From NCBI GenBank assembly GCA_023387985.1, contig JAEWHC010000008.1:1-64000 (forward strand): a stretch of 64,000 nt of DNA. The letters are read 5' to 3'. Origin of the DNA: Bacteroidota bacterium (GTDB lineage: Bacteria > Bacteroidota > Bacteroidia > Chitinophagales > Chitinophagaceae). A program made the position numbers and the translations under genes. The notes below the pieces were generated by a model that was not told the origin of the DNA, ran no database searches, and was given only the letters and a program-made list of their open reading frames with translations. Numbering within the stretch: position 1 is the stretch's first letter; the number at the start of each line of letters is the position of its first letter. Below, piece by piece: positions 8,189 to 17,667 of the stretch.

Positions 8189-11100
8189 TTATTTAAAATT
8201 TACCTGAATGGATGCAATGTAACTGCGCATGGCTGGGTAGCTGAACCCGGCAAAGCCTGCGGCCATATTGGAACCTGCATCAAAGCTTGAGGTTTCGGGG
8301 TCGAAGCCGGAATACTTGGTCCACAATATGAGGTTATTGCCGGTAACGCCAATGGTTGCCCCTTCAATAAATCCATTGGAGAATAAAGACTCCGGCAACC
8401 TGTAACTCAGGCTTACATTCCGCAACCTTGTCCAGGACGCATCCTCCACAAAGTTTTCCGAAATACCGCGGTAAACATTCCGGGCATAACCCGCACCGTA
8501 GTTGCGGCCATCGGAAGCTGTACCCTGGCCGAGAAAAACACTTTCCTGGTTGGGCGTTCCATCTGGTTTTACGCCTTGAAATACCATAAACTGGTCACGG
8601 TTTTCAGAACCTTTGTCAATTCCAAAAGCTGACATGAAATTGGCGAGCTGATTGAATTTTTCCATACCGATTTGCGCGTCAAAAGAAAAGCTGAGGTTAA
8701 AATTTTTATACCGGAAGCTGTTGCGCAAGCCGCCGATCCAATCGGGCATAGCATTGCCCACTATGCGTTGGGTACCATCGCGTACCGGAAAGCCCCGGTT
8801 GCTGCCGGTTGCAGCAATTACCAGGGGTAGGCTGTTGTCAATGGTCAGCTTGTCATCGGTTTTATCCCCGTAATAACGCAGGTAAGTAGCGCCATACAGA
8901 TTGCCCACCGCGTAACCCGGAACGTATTTCATAGTTACTGTTGAATTGGCATAACCAAACTGGCTTCCCAAAACAATTTCGGTAAGGCCTTCACGAATGC
9001 TCAACACCATATTGCGGTTGCGGGTGTAATTGGCGCCGATATTCCATTCAAAATCCGCATTGCGAACCGGCGTGGCGTTCAGTGAAATTTCAATGCCCTT
9101 GTTTTCGATCTCCCCCGCATTGGTTATCAAAGAAGTGAAACCGGTGGTTGGGCTAACAGAAACCGGGATGATCTGATCGCGGCTGTTTAGTTTATACCAG
9201 GTAAAATCAATACCCAGGCGGTTTTTAAAAAACTGCAATTCCGTGCCCAATTCAAGGGTGGAGGTCATTTCTGGTTTTAATGATGGCTCTCCTTTTTGCG
9301 AGCTGCGTGACCATAAAACCTGTCCTGTACTGGTAAGAACAGATGATGCGTAGTAGGTGCTGATCTGGTAAGGATCGGTGTCCTTTCCGATATCAGCCCA
9401 GGAACCACGGATCTTGGCAAATGAAATGGCTTCGGGCAAAGCGACCATATCGCTTAGGATAGCGCTCACACTAACGGAAGGATAAAAATAGGAATTCAGT
9501 CCTTTAGCCAAAGCACTACTCCAGTCGTTACGTCCGGTTACGGATACGAACAACTTGTTATCCCAGTCAAAGGCCAATTCGCCAAAGGCCGAAACAATCC
9601 GGTAATTGTCCATATACTGACTGTTTGTCCGGATCTTGGTATTGTTGAGGCTCAACAGACTCGGGATATCCAGTTCTGACCCTTCCGCGGTCAGCCGGTT
9701 GTATGACTGGTCACGCACATCATTACCCAAACGCAATGTGGTGTTGAATTCTCCAAAGGATTTGGAAAGGGTAGCAATCAGGTTGCTGTTGATGATCTTG
9801 TTTTGAATGCGGTATTCATTCACAAATCCACGCCCGTTATCTTCATAGACAATTTCATCTACAAGACCTTGTGGCCCGGGTGCAGTATGCCTGCGAAAAT
9901 CAGTGTAATAATCCATGCCCAAACGGTAATCAAAAGATAGCCAGTTAAAAGGCTTGTAGGAAATGAGCCCATTGGCCAGCAGGCGGTTTACATCATCACG
10001 AAACTGGTTGGTAGCAGCTCCGTATATGGGGTTGTTATTGCCATAGGATTTCATGGTACCGTTTTCGTTAATGTAATCCATCACGTTCCACCGGGGACTC
10101 CAGTAGGTAAGGCTTTCATTGTACCTGTCGGCATTGTAGCGCAGACCGCCACTTTTAATATATATAAGCGTTGGTGCAAAACTCAATTTATCACTGAGTT
10201 TAAAATTCGTACTTAACCTGGCTGATATGTTCTGGTAATCCGTAAATGGAATGGTTCCGTTTTGTTTGAAATAACTGATATTGGAACTTACCATCGCTCT
10301 TTCGGTACCGCCGGCAACCCCAATACTTGTACGGAACTGGTTGCCCTGCTGATAACCTTGTTTGTAATGATGGGCAATTTGAGCCGGGTGGGTATTGTCG
10401 ATGGCACGGGCGGCTTCTACAGTGGGTCCCCAACTGGGCCAGAAACTGTTCTTGTCATACGCACCTTCATAACCCTGGGTAAATTTCATTTGAACGTCCG
10501 GAAATTTATTCACTTCATCCAAGCCATAGCTGGTGTTCAAGGTAACTTTCAGCTTGCCGGCCTGTCCGCCTTTGGTGGTAATCAACACCACGCCGTTGCT
10601 GCCGGCCTGGCCATAAAGGGCGGTTGCCGCTCCTCCACGTAAAATAGAAACGCTCTCCACATCATCGGGATTGATATCGGCGGCACGGTTACTCATCCCC
10701 CTCAGCGACCCCTGGGTACTTACGGTTTGCGTACTATTATCCATTACCACGCCATCAATTACAAAAAGTGGTTGATTGTTTTTACCCGGATTCAAGGATT
10801 TGATACCACGTATCAGGATGGAAACACCCTGGCCGGGCGCTCCGCCGGTGCTATTGATCTGCACACCTGCCACTTTGCCTTGCAGGGCATTCAACAGGTT
10901 GGGCTGCTTTGCCTCAAGCAGGCTTTCACTTTTTACTTCCTGGGTGGCGTAGCCAAGCGCACGTTTTTCTTTTCGTACACCAAGGGCGGTAATAACCACC
11001 TCACTTGTGCCCACATTTCCTTCGAGGGCCACAATAAAAGGTGTTCCGGTGGTGCTTACTTCCTGGTCAATATATCCCACTGAAGAAATAATGAGAACTG

Positions 11101-11308
11101 TTGTTCTCCCCTGGGGAATTGGAATACTAAAACGGCCGTTCTGATCCGTTGTAACGCCCTGGCTGGTGCCCTTAATAACTACGGATGCTGCCGTAATGGG
11201 TTGACCGCGTTCGTCTGTAACGGTACCGGTGGCATTGGTGGTTTGTGCATGCAGGTACATGCCGCCTGCAAACAAGAATACGGTTAACAGGCTAAGAATT
11301 TTTTTCAT
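8189..11308 (-). CDS. SusC/RagA-family TonB-linked outer-membrane transporter
   Basis: This large beta-barrel pairs with SusD-type lipoproteins to import oligomers with TonB energy. The 1039-residue product has a signal peptide (residues 1-22), a CarboxypepD_reg-like domain (about 25-100, GTVTDERGQPITAASVVIKG), the plug with LNALQGKVAGVQI and SILIRGIKSLNPG, then the barrel ending in ...SYIASIQVNFK with a terminal aromatic residue. I use the ATG at 11308. The leader carries two AATCGATTAA motifs (see findings). No anti-sigma/ECF pair is adjacent. Confidence 0.95.
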   Translation of the reverse strand: MKKILSLLTVFLFAGGMYLHAQTTNATGTVTDERGQPITAASVVIKGTSQGVTTDQNGRFSIPIPQGRTTVLIISSVGYIDQEVSTTGTPFIVALEGNVGTSEVVITALGVRKEKRALGYATQEVKSESLLEAKQPNLLNALQGKVAGVQINSTGGAPGQGVSILIRGIKSLNPGKNNQPLFVIDGVVMDNSTQTVSTQGSLRGMSNRAADINPDDVESVSILRGGAATALYGQAGSNGVVLITTKGGQAGKLKVTLNTSYGLDEVNKFPDVQMKFTQGYEGAYDKNSFWPSWGPTVEAARAIDNTHPAQIAHHYKQGYQQGNQFRTSIGVAGGTERAMVSSNISYFKQNGTIPFTDYQNISARLSTNFKLSDKLSFAPTLIYIKSGGLRYNADRYNESLTYWSPRWNVMDYINENGTMKSYGNNNPIYGAATNQFRDDVNRLLANGLISYKPFNWLSFDYRLGMDYYTDFRRHTAPGPQGLVDEIVYEDNGRGFVNEYRIQNKIINSNLIATLSKSFGEFNTTLRLGNDVRDQSYNRLTAEGSELDIPSLLSLNNTKIRTNSQYMDNYRIVSAFGELAFDWDNKLFVSVTGRNDWSSALAKGLNSYFYPSVSVSAILSDMVALPEAISFAKIRGSWADIGKDTDPYQISTYYASSVLTSTGQVLWSRSSQKGEPSLKPEMTSTLELGTELQFFKNRLGIDFTWYKLNSRDQIIPVSVSPTTGFTSLITNAGEIENKGIEISLNATPVRNADFEWNIGANYTRNRNMVLSIREGLTEIVLGSQFGYANSTVTMKYVPGYAVGNLYGATYLRYYGDKTDDKLTIDNSLPLVIAATGSNRGFPVRDGTQRIVGNAMPDWIGGLRNSFRYKNFNLSFSFDAQIGMEKFNQLANFMSAFGIDKGSENRDQFMVFQGVKPDGTPNQESVFLGQGTASDGRNYGAGYARNVYRGISENFVEDASWTRLRNVSLSYRLPESLFSNGFIEGATIGVTGNNLILWTKYSGFDPETSSFDAGSNMAAGFAGFSYPAMRSYIASIQVNFK

Positions 11309-11331
11309 AAGCACAGGTTTTGAAAAGTAAT

Positions 11332-11345
11332 AAATCGATTAATGA
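11332..11345. promoter_or_regulatory. candidate operator, proximal half (AATCGATTAA)
   Basis: AATCGATTAATGA lies about 25 bases upstream of the susC-like start codon. The same decamer recurs 73 bases further upstream. LacI-family operators in this phylum often have such a CG-centred AT-rich palindrome; the assignment is an inference. Confidence 0.4.
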
Positions 11346-11384
11346 AGATCGTAAATTGATGGGGCTGACTCCTATCTTCAGAAT

Positions 11385-11392
11385 TAAATATA
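11385..11392 (-). promoter_or_regulatory. probable -7 box of the susC-like gene
   Basis: On the minus strand this reads TATATTTA, one base off TAnnTTTG, about 77 bases ahead of the start codon. It lies between the two AATCGATTAA motifs. Confidence 0.35.
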
Positions 11393-11404
11393 AGGGGATT
11401 ATTC

Positions 11405-11421
11405 GAATCGATTAACGATTC
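11405..11421. promoter_or_regulatory. candidate operator, distal half
   Basis: GAATCG-ATTAA-CGATTC is an inverted repeat that also contains the AATCGATTAA decamer of the proximal site. It would lie across the -33 region of the susC-like promoter. Confidence 0.4.
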
Positions 11422-11502
11422 ATTCAATTTCTTGAAAATTTTCAACCGGCGACCTGCGGTATTTTTCTTAATTTGCCGGGTAACCAATGCGAATTTTCCG
11501 AA

Positions 11503-11955
11503 ATGTTTGATGATGTTTATTTCATGAAAAAGGCACTGGCCGAAGCCCACAGAGCTTTTGATGAAGGAGAAATACCCGTTGGTGCCATTGTGGCACTCAA
11601 CAACCAGATTATTGGCAGAGGATACAATCAAACAGAACGCTTAAAAGACGTAACCGCTCATGCAGAAATGATCGCGTTGACGGCTGCATTCAGTTTTCTG
11701 GGCTCAAAATACCTGCCGGATGCTACCTTGTTCGTAACGCTCGAGCCTTGCCACATGTGCGCCGGAGCGCTGTACTGGAGTAAAATCGGACGTATGGTTA
11801 TCGGAGGTCAGGATGACAAACATGGCTACCGGAAATTCTATGGCGATCGCTCTCCTTTCCATCCAAAAACCATTGTGCAAAGTGGATTAATGGCAGCAGA
11901 AGGAGAACAATTGATGAAAGATTTCTTTCGAAATAAGCGTAAAACAATACCCTGA
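11503..11955 (+). CDS. tadA: tRNA(adenine34) deaminase TadA
   Basis: TadA converts adenosine-34 to inosine in the anticodon of tRNA-Arg(ACG), allowing it to read several codons. The 150-residue product shows the zinc deaminase motifs: HAE at residues 53-55 (zinc His and catalytic Glu) and EPCHMC with zinc cysteines at 83 and 86. The length and the LEPCHMCAGALYWSKIG block fit TadA better than guanine or cytosine deaminases, but general nucleoside deaminase activity cannot be excluded. I start at the ATG at 11503; a TTG thirty bases upstream would add ten residues without similarity. It is divergent from the susC-like gene. Confidence 0.9.
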   Translation: MFDDVYFMKKALAEAHRAFDEGEIPVGAIVALNNQIIGRGYNQTERLKDVTAHAEMIALTAAFSFLGSKYLPDATLFVTLEPCHMCAGALYWSKIGRMVIGGQDDKHGYRKFYGDRSPFHPKTIVQSGLMAAEGEQLMKDFFRNKRKTIP

Positions 11956-12040
11956 AAAAAAATGCACCATTTTTGATGATATAGATTTAATGTGCTTTCT
12001 ACTACAGATTATAAAAAATACGCATTCATAAAAACTAAAA

Positions 12041-12652
12041 ATGACGATTATGGCTTTTACATTAGATCCGCTGCCTTATGCAAGCGATGCTTTAGAACCT
12101 TTTTTTGACAAGGAAACTATGGAAATTCATCATGGCAAACACCATCAGGCCTACGTAAACAACCTGAATGCCGCCATTGACGGAACAGATAATGCAGGCA
12201 AATCACTTGAAGAGCTGCTTGCAAGTGCAAGTAAACACGGCAATGCCGTTCGGAATAACGGCGGAGGCCATTGGAACCACAGCTTCTTCTGGAAACAATT
12301 GAAGAAAAATGAAAACGGCAAGCCATCAGGTAAACTGGCCGAAGCCATAGACGCAACTTTTGGCAGTTTTGATAATTTTAAAGCAGAATTTAAAAAAGCG
12401 GCAACCGGCCGGTTTGGAAGTGGCTGGGCATGGCTGATCAGCAATGATGGCAAGCTTTCCATTACAAGTACACCAAACCAGGACAACCCATTGATGGATG
12501 TTGCTGAATCCAAAGGCTCTCCATTGCTGGGCCTTGATGTTTGGGAACATGCATACTATTTGAAGTACCAGAATAAACGCCCTGACTTTGTGGACGCATT
12601 TTGGAATGTGGTAAATTGGGAAGTAGTTGCTGAACGCTTCAGCGCCGCCTGA
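12041..12652 (+). CDS. sodA: superoxide dismutase, Mn type
   Basis: This cytoplasmic enzyme dismutates superoxide to oxygen and peroxide. The 203-residue product (200 if the ATG at 12050 is used) has the N-terminal HHGKHHQAYVNN block, the NHSFFW segment, GSGWAWL and the C-terminal metal motif DVWEHAYYLKYQNKRPDFV. A Gln in the PNQDNPLM segment and Gly rather than Gln before the NHSFFW block favour manganese over iron specificity. There is no signal peptide. A strong hairpin terminator follows, and the gene appears monocistronic. Confidence 0.95.
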   Translation: MTIMAFTLDPLPYASDALEPFFDKETMEIHHGKHHQAYVNNLNAAIDGTDNAGKSLEELLASASKHGNAVRNNGGGHWNHSFFWKQLKKNENGKPSGKLAEAIDATFGSFDNFKAEFKKAATGRFGSGWAWLISNDGKLSITSTPNQDNPLMDVAESKGSPLLGLDVWEHAYYLKYQNKRPDFVDAFWNVVNWEVVAERFSAA

Positions 12653-12671
12653 TTTGCAGTTGAATAAGATT

Positions 12672-12703
12672 AAGCCACCATCTAACCGATGGTGGCTTTT
12701 TTT
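12672..12703 (+). terminator. rho-independent terminator of sodA
   Basis: AAGCCACCATC and GATGGTGGCTT form a perfect 11-bp stem around a 5-base loop, followed by a run of seven T. It lies about 20 bases after the sodA stop. Confidence 0.9.
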
Positions 12704-12767
12704 ATACGCTTAATTTTAAGAATTTCACACCTCAGGATTAAAATGCAGCATGTATCTTTCCCCATAA

Positions 12768-13403
12768 ATGACCAACTTCATCCCCATATTCCCGCTCGCC
12801 CTTGTGGTATTTCCCAATGAAAAGGTGAACCTCCACATCTTTGAAGAACGCTATAAGCAACTAATCAATGATTGCGCTGAAAATGGAAAACCTTTCTGCG
12901 TTTTGCCGGTGATCGGCGAAAAGATTACTGAATTCGGAACCTCGGTGCAGGTGGCAGAAATACGCAAACGTTATCCGGACGGGAAAATGGATATTACCAT
13001 TGAAGGACAACGCATTTGCAAGGTGCTGGAGATCATTAAATCGGTACCCGATAAATTGTATTCCGGGGCAATAGCGCATTTTTCCCACAATAGTCTCAAG
13101 CCAGCCACACAAGCAACAAGACCGGTTTTAAATTATGTAAAAGACCTGCTTAATCTCCTGAGTATTCACAAGCCCGAAGAACCTTCGATACTTTCTACAA
13201 GTTATCAGCTCGCAAGGCTTTGTGGGCTGAACCTTCAGCAGGAATATGAGTTGCTCCAATTGCTCAATGAATCTCACCGGATGGAATACCTGCGCCGCCA
13301 CCTGGCGAGTGTCCTTCCGGTTATCCGTGAAATGGAAAGCCTGAAAACAAGAATCCAGATGAACGGGCATTTCCGGAGTTTGAAAAGTTGGGGAATTGAT
13401 TGA
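12768..13403 (+). CDS. LON substrate-binding-domain protein
   Basis: The 211-residue product is a stand-alone homologue of the N-terminal substrate-recognition domain of Lon protease, recognisable from IPIFPLALVVFPNEKVNLHIFEERY at the start (residues 4-28, shown here by its key features PLxxVVFP and HIFExRY) and the GTxVQVAEI block. It lacks the AAA+ and protease domains. Similar proteins are widespread in Bacteroidota with no assigned role. It stands alone between sodA and korB and converges with korB. Confidence 0.85.
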   Translation: MTNFIPIFPLALVVFPNEKVNLHIFEERYKQLINDCAENGKPFCVLPVIGEKITEFGTSVQVAEIRKRYPDGKMDITIEGQRICKVLEIIKSVPDKLYSGAIAHFSHNSLKPATQATRPVLNYVKDLLNLLSIHKPEEPSILSTSYQLARLCGLNLQQEYELLQLLNESHRMEYLRRHLASVLPVIREMESLKTRIQMNGHFRSLKSWGID

Positions 13404-13514
13404 ATAGCTTGCCTTAAGTCGTTTCCGGAAGGTTCAGGCGCAGGGTTATATCGTCCAAAGGAAGTCGTTCACGGTACGTAGCTCTATCCGCATTCGATGT
13501 GCTTAACCAAGATG

Positions 13515-13552
13515 ATAAAAAAAGATGGAAATACTTTAGTGTACTTCCATCT
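13515..13552 (-). terminator. terminator of the korB transcript
   Basis: AGATGGAA and TTCCATCT pair around an inner TAC/GTA step with one mismatch. On the minus strand the hairpin is followed by a run of U from AAAAAA at 13517-13522. It lies 60 bases after the korB stop and may also serve the converging LON-domain gene. Confidence 0.75.
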
Positions 13553-13611
13553 GATTATTTGTCTAAACTTTTATCTTAACACCTGACCCCGGGTACCAAG
13601 CACCAAAAAAA

Positions 13612-14649
13612 TCAATTTACTGTCCAGGTATCATTTCCGCGGATCAGGGCATCCAGGTCGGCGGGACCCCGTTTTGCTTTGGCTACTTCGAGTTGAGAAG
13701 CCATCACATCTTCATAGCAAGGGCGGTTGGTTTCGAAGAAAACCCCGAAAGGTCGCGGCAAGGCGTCTTCCCGGTTGGGATCGTCGAAAATACGTACGAG
13801 GATCTGCGCTTTATACCGGTCGTGCTCATCATGTATCCAAAGATCATCGGCACTGTAGCCGCTGTTGAGATCCACAACCACGGGCCTGAAACCATCCAGC
13901 CGGATCCCTTTATCGTTATTGGCGCCAAACAACATGGGTTTTCCTTGTTCAAGAAAAAGGGTTGTATCAGGTTTGCTGGCTTTTTCTGTAAACATTGCGA
14001 AAGCCCCGTCATTAAAGATATTGCAGTTCTGGTAGATCTCCAGGAAGCTTGTGCCCTTATGCGCATGCGCACGCCGAAGCATTTCCTGCAAATGTTTTTG
14101 ATCACGGTCCATGCTGCGTGCAACAAATGTACCATCGGCCCCCAATGCCAGGGCGGCGGGATTAAAAGGATGATCAATGCTACCTGCAGGCGAACTTTTG
14201 GTGATCTTGCTGGCTTCACTTGTGGGGGAATATTGTCCTTTGGTCAGTCCGTAAATCTGGTTGTTGAACAACATAATGTTGATATCCAGGTTTCTGCGGA
14301 GAATATGAATGGTATGGTTTCCTCCAATGCTCAGGCTATCGCCATCGCCGGTTACCACCCAAACACTCAGCTCAGGCCGGCTGGCCTTCAGCCCTGTGGC
14401 AATCGCTGTTGCACGGCCGTGGATACTGTGCATACCAAATGTATCGAGATAATAAGGGAAGCGGCTGCTGCAACCAATCCCGCTAATCACTGTGAAATTT
14501 TCTTTTGGGATACCCAGTTCAGGCATGATGCGCTGTACCTGGGCAAGAATGCTGTAATCCCCGCATCCGGGACACCACCTTACTTCCTGGTCTGTCTGAA
14601 AATCCTTGGAAGTTAGGGTTCTGAAGGCTGTTTTTGGCTCTGCTGTCAT
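13612..14649 (-). CDS. korB: 2-oxoacid:ferredoxin oxidoreductase, beta subunit (orphan)
   Basis: The beta subunit binds thiamine diphosphate and an iron-sulfur cluster in enzymes that decarboxylate 2-oxoglutarate or pyruvate with ferredoxin as acceptor. The 345-residue product has WCPGCGDY near residue 26 (cluster cysteines), GIGCSSRFPYY, the TPP motif GDGDSLSIGGNHTIHILRRN, and INIMLFNNQIYGLTKGQYSPTS. These match KorB-type subunits of Bacteroidota closely. The alpha (gamma-alpha fusion) gene usually sits directly upstream, but here that position is a 247-base gap and then a mannosidase gene. A good promoter lies just upstream, so the gene seems to be expressed by itself. Confidence 0.9.
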   Translation of the reverse strand: MTAEPKTAFRTLTSKDFQTDQEVRWCPGCGDYSILAQVQRIMPELGIPKENFTVISGIGCSSRFPYYLDTFGMHSIHGRATAIATGLKASRPELSVWVVTGDGDSLSIGGNHTIHILRRNLDINIMLFNNQIYGLTKGQYSPTSEASKITKSSPAGSIDHPFNPAALALGADGTFVARSMDRDQKHLQEMLRRAHAHKGTSFLEIYQNCNIFNDGAFAMFTEKASKPDTTLFLEQGKPMLFGANNDKGIRLDGFRPVVVDLNSGYSADDLWIHDEHDRYKAQILVRIFDDPNREDALPRPFGVFFETNRPCYEDVMASQLEVAKAKRGPADLDALIRGNDTWTVN

Positions 14650-14669
14650 GGCAATTTTTGTCTATCGTG

Positions 14670-14699
14670 CGAAGATACCACAACCAGGGACATGACAAA
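14670..14699 (-). promoter_or_regulatory. promoter of the korB-like gene
   Basis: Read on the minus strand: TTTG, an 18-base spacer, then TATCTTCG, one base off TAnnTTTG. It lies about 20 bases upstream of the ATG, implying a very short leader. Confidence 0.6.
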
Positions 14700-14896
14700 T
14701 GATGAATGTCAGAATTTACAGATTTCAAAAGTCAAGGAAATTCAAAAATCAGCTGGGCCAAAATGTGGTTTCAACGGCATTTTGGAACATTGGGTCAAAC
14801 GAATCACCGTAAACGCCGGGTTCCCTCGTATTGAAGTGAAGACGCTTAGATAACAGCCATCAATTTTCCCTTTACCAGACGATGCCCTGGCTAAAT

Positions 14897-17479
14897 TTAA
14901 GGACTGCTGTAACCGTCAACCAAACTGACCACTTTCAACTGCTTGTCAAATTCTGCCTGTGGCAATCCCGATTTCACATGAATTGTTTTACGCTCTCCGG
15001 GCCATACATCGAAATAATTGTCACTGAAGAAATTATCCACGCCATCCAAAGCCAGGAAAACCGCACGGGCAAAGCGATCGGCGCCAATGGAAACATTGTA
15101 ACCACCTTCCGCCGGAGTAGATTGTACAGTTAATTTGGCCGGTCCGTAATTCATGTCTTTTTGTTTGATCAGGGCATAATTATTTGAATAATTCCTGCCG
15201 CCATTTTCTGTGAACTGAGCAAACACCATCACATCACTTTCCGGGTTTCCGTTCAGCCATTCTTCAATATCCGCATCCAGCCAGTTGGCACTCACATTCG
15301 GCTCTAAGGTTACCCGTTTTTCCATTTTCCGGATGACATTCCCATCCAGTTTTCTCAGCTCTACCAGCAGGTTGCCGCGTACCCGTGTCAGGCGGTCATT
15401 GACAATGTATATATTCAGTTTATTGTCTTTACGGATGGGTGAAACCAATATGTCATCAAATGCTTTTACCGCATAATACTGCATGGCCTTCCAGCGACCG
15501 TAATAATCCCTGGCCGACCAGGATGCAACGGGCCAAACATCGTTATGCTGCCAGTACAAACTGCCCATGCAATAGGGCATGTCGCGGCGGTGCGCCTCCA
15601 TGGCGGTGCGTATGGCATCTCCCTGCAATACCTGGTTCATGTACAGGAACATTTCAAAATTTTTCGGTTTCTGGTATTCATTCAATAAGTAGGTTTCAAT
15701 CAGTCCGTTCGCAAATGCCCCGCCACGCTGATGGCTCATCATTACCTCAGAATAGATATCCCAGTCGCGGGCTTCGGGCGCGTATTTTTTTACAGAAGCA
15801 AATTCCGGGAAACTCTGGAAACCGTATTCGCTGAAAAAGCGGCTGCGCACTACGTTATATTTTTCAACCGGCTCTTTGGCATGCCAAACACCCCAATAAT
15901 GAAGGTCGCCGCTTACATTGTTTGCCCTCACCCCTTTTTCCGAATGAGGAGAGGATGGCCAGTAAAATTTTCCCGGATCATTTTCTTCAACAACTTTTGG
16001 AAGCATCACGTAAAACTGGGTAACCAGCTGATCCCAGATCGTTTTAGCCCATTCGGGGTTTAGTCTTTCGTAATTCTGTTTCCACCCCCAGCCAAACCAG
16101 GCATCGTTGTTTTCATTGTTGCCACACCAAAGGGCAATGCTTGCATGATTGCGCAAGCGGCGTACATTATCAATCGCTTCCAGGCGCATATTTTCCAGTA
16201 ATTCCCCTTCGGCAGGATAAAGGCTGCAGGCATACATAAAGTCCTGCCATACCATGATGCCCTGTTCATCACAGAGATCATAAAACATCTTGTTTTCATA
16301 AATTCCGCCACCCCATATCCGCAGCATATTCATGTTTGCAGCTACTGCATCATCAATGCTTTTTTTGTAAATGCTCTCCGTTACACGCGGAAGAAATACG
16401 TCATTGGGAATATAATTCGCGCCTTTCGCGAAAACCGGAACACCATTCAATTCGATGTAAAAAGTCTTTCCGATGTCATCCGGTTTATTGATGACTTTTA
16501 CAGAACGTAACCCGATCCGGTCCTTTTTAATATCAGCTATGGCTCCATTGCTTTCAATTTCAGTTCTGAAATTATAGAGATGCGCTTTCCCCAGGCCACG
16601 GCTCCACCACAATTGCGGATTTTTTACACTGAACGGAACCTCCACTTTGTTCAACCCTTCGGCCAGGTTCACCGGTTTTTGAGCGAGCATTTTTTCACCG
16701 TTTTCATCCAGCACTTTCAAAGTTGCAGGACCGGCCTTGGTTGCCGAAATTTCCACAATCACATTTACATCCGCTTGCCTGGCCGTTACGTTCTTCTGAT
16801 GGTAAAATACATCTTCAAGTTTCAGGTCATTCCAGGCTTCCAGGCGAACCGGTTTCCAGATACCGCTGGTCACCAGGCGCGGACCCCAATCCCAGCCAAA
16901 ATGATAGCCTGCCTTACGAATAAAAACACTTACTTTTTTATCGAAAACTCCACCGTTTTGAGACTGGTCATTTGCCGCTTCAAGCTTATAAGGCAGGGCA
17001 TCAAACATGGGAATGCCGATTTTGATGGGCGAGTGAAAATATATTCTCAACGTATTTTCTCCGGCTTTCAGTTTGGTTTTCACCGGAACATCCCAGCGGC
17101 GGAACATATTGTTCGCTTCCAGCAGTTTCTCATCGTTGAGGTAAACGTCGGCATAAGTGTCCAGTCCTTCAAAATGGAGCCGGATATTTTGTTTGCTTAC
17201 CACATCCGCATCAGGTGTAAATGTTGTTTCATATATCCAATCTTCTTTATCCACCCATTGTGCACCGCGTTCATTCAAGCGGAAATAAGGGTCTTCCAGT
17301 ATTTTATTGGCAATGAGATCTGTATGTACTGTTCCCGGAACGGTTGCCGGGTACCAGTTGTTTAATCGGGCTTGCTTTACCTTCCAACCTGAATGTAAGG
17401 TTTGGGACACGGGAGTTTGGGTGCTGGCTGGCCAGGGAAACAAAACCATAACCATTACCACAAGAAGAGACCGTAACAT
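14897..17479 (-). CDS. exported GH2 beta-mannosidase
   Basis: This 860-residue glycoside hydrolase family 2 enzyme should release terminal beta-mannosyl residues. It has a signal peptide (residues 1-20), an N-terminal jelly-roll sugar-binding domain (about 25-190, FHFGWDWGPRLVTSGIW at its end), an Ig-like domain, and the TIM barrel (about 330-650) with RIWGGGIYENKMFYDLCDEQGI, the acid/base Glu at about 456 (WCGNNEN) and the nucleophile Glu at about 551 (SEYGFQS). The WDWGP and WGGG motifs are those of beta-mannosidases rather than galactosidases. It stands alone; its possible link to the SusC/SusD pair is only by proximity. Confidence 0.92.
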   Translation of the reverse strand: MLRSLLVVMVMVLFPWPASTQTPVSQTLHSGWKVKQARLNNWYPATVPGTVHTDLIANKILEDPYFRLNERGAQWVDKEDWIYETTFTPDADVVSKQNIRLHFEGLDTYADVYLNDEKLLEANNMFRRWDVPVKTKLKAGENTLRIYFHSPIKIGIPMFDALPYKLEAANDQSQNGGVFDKKVSVFIRKAGYHFGWDWGPRLVTSGIWKPVRLEAWNDLKLEDVFYHQKNVTARQADVNVIVEISATKAGPATLKVLDENGEKMLAQKPVNLAEGLNKVEVPFSVKNPQLWWSRGLGKAHLYNFRTEIESNGAIADIKKDRIGLRSVKVINKPDDIGKTFYIELNGVPVFAKGANYIPNDVFLPRVTESIYKKSIDDAVAANMNMLRIWGGGIYENKMFYDLCDEQGIMVWQDFMYACSLYPAEGELLENMRLEAIDNVRRLRNHASIALWCGNNENNDAWFGWGWKQNYERLNPEWAKTIWDQLVTQFYVMLPKVVEENDPGKFYWPSSPHSEKGVRANNVSGDLHYWGVWHAKEPVEKYNVVRSRFFSEYGFQSFPEFASVKKYAPEARDWDIYSEVMMSHQRGGAFANGLIETYLLNEYQKPKNFEMFLYMNQVLQGDAIRTAMEAHRRDMPYCMGSLYWQHNDVWPVASWSARDYYGRWKAMQYYAVKAFDDILVSPIRKDNKLNIYIVNDRLTRVRGNLLVELRKLDGNVIRKMEKRVTLEPNVSANWLDADIEEWLNGNPESDVMVFAQFTENGGRNYSNNYALIKQKDMNYGPAKLTVQSTPAEGGYNVSIGADRFARAVFLALDGVDNFFSDNYFDVWPGERKTIHVKSGLPQAEFDKQLKVVSLVDGYSSP

Positions 17480-17667
17480 ATTTCAAAAATTTTGAGAGGT
17501 CGCTAAAATAACCTTTTCTCCATTTTGCATTTATGACAGCGCTCAGTATCCAAACAATTTATAAAATTAATTTCATCCCTGCCGATGAAGGCAGCAATTC
17601 TGAAAACCTGTCTGATGCACAAATTGGATCAAAGATTCATGTTTTTTATGAAAGAGCCTGGTGCAGT

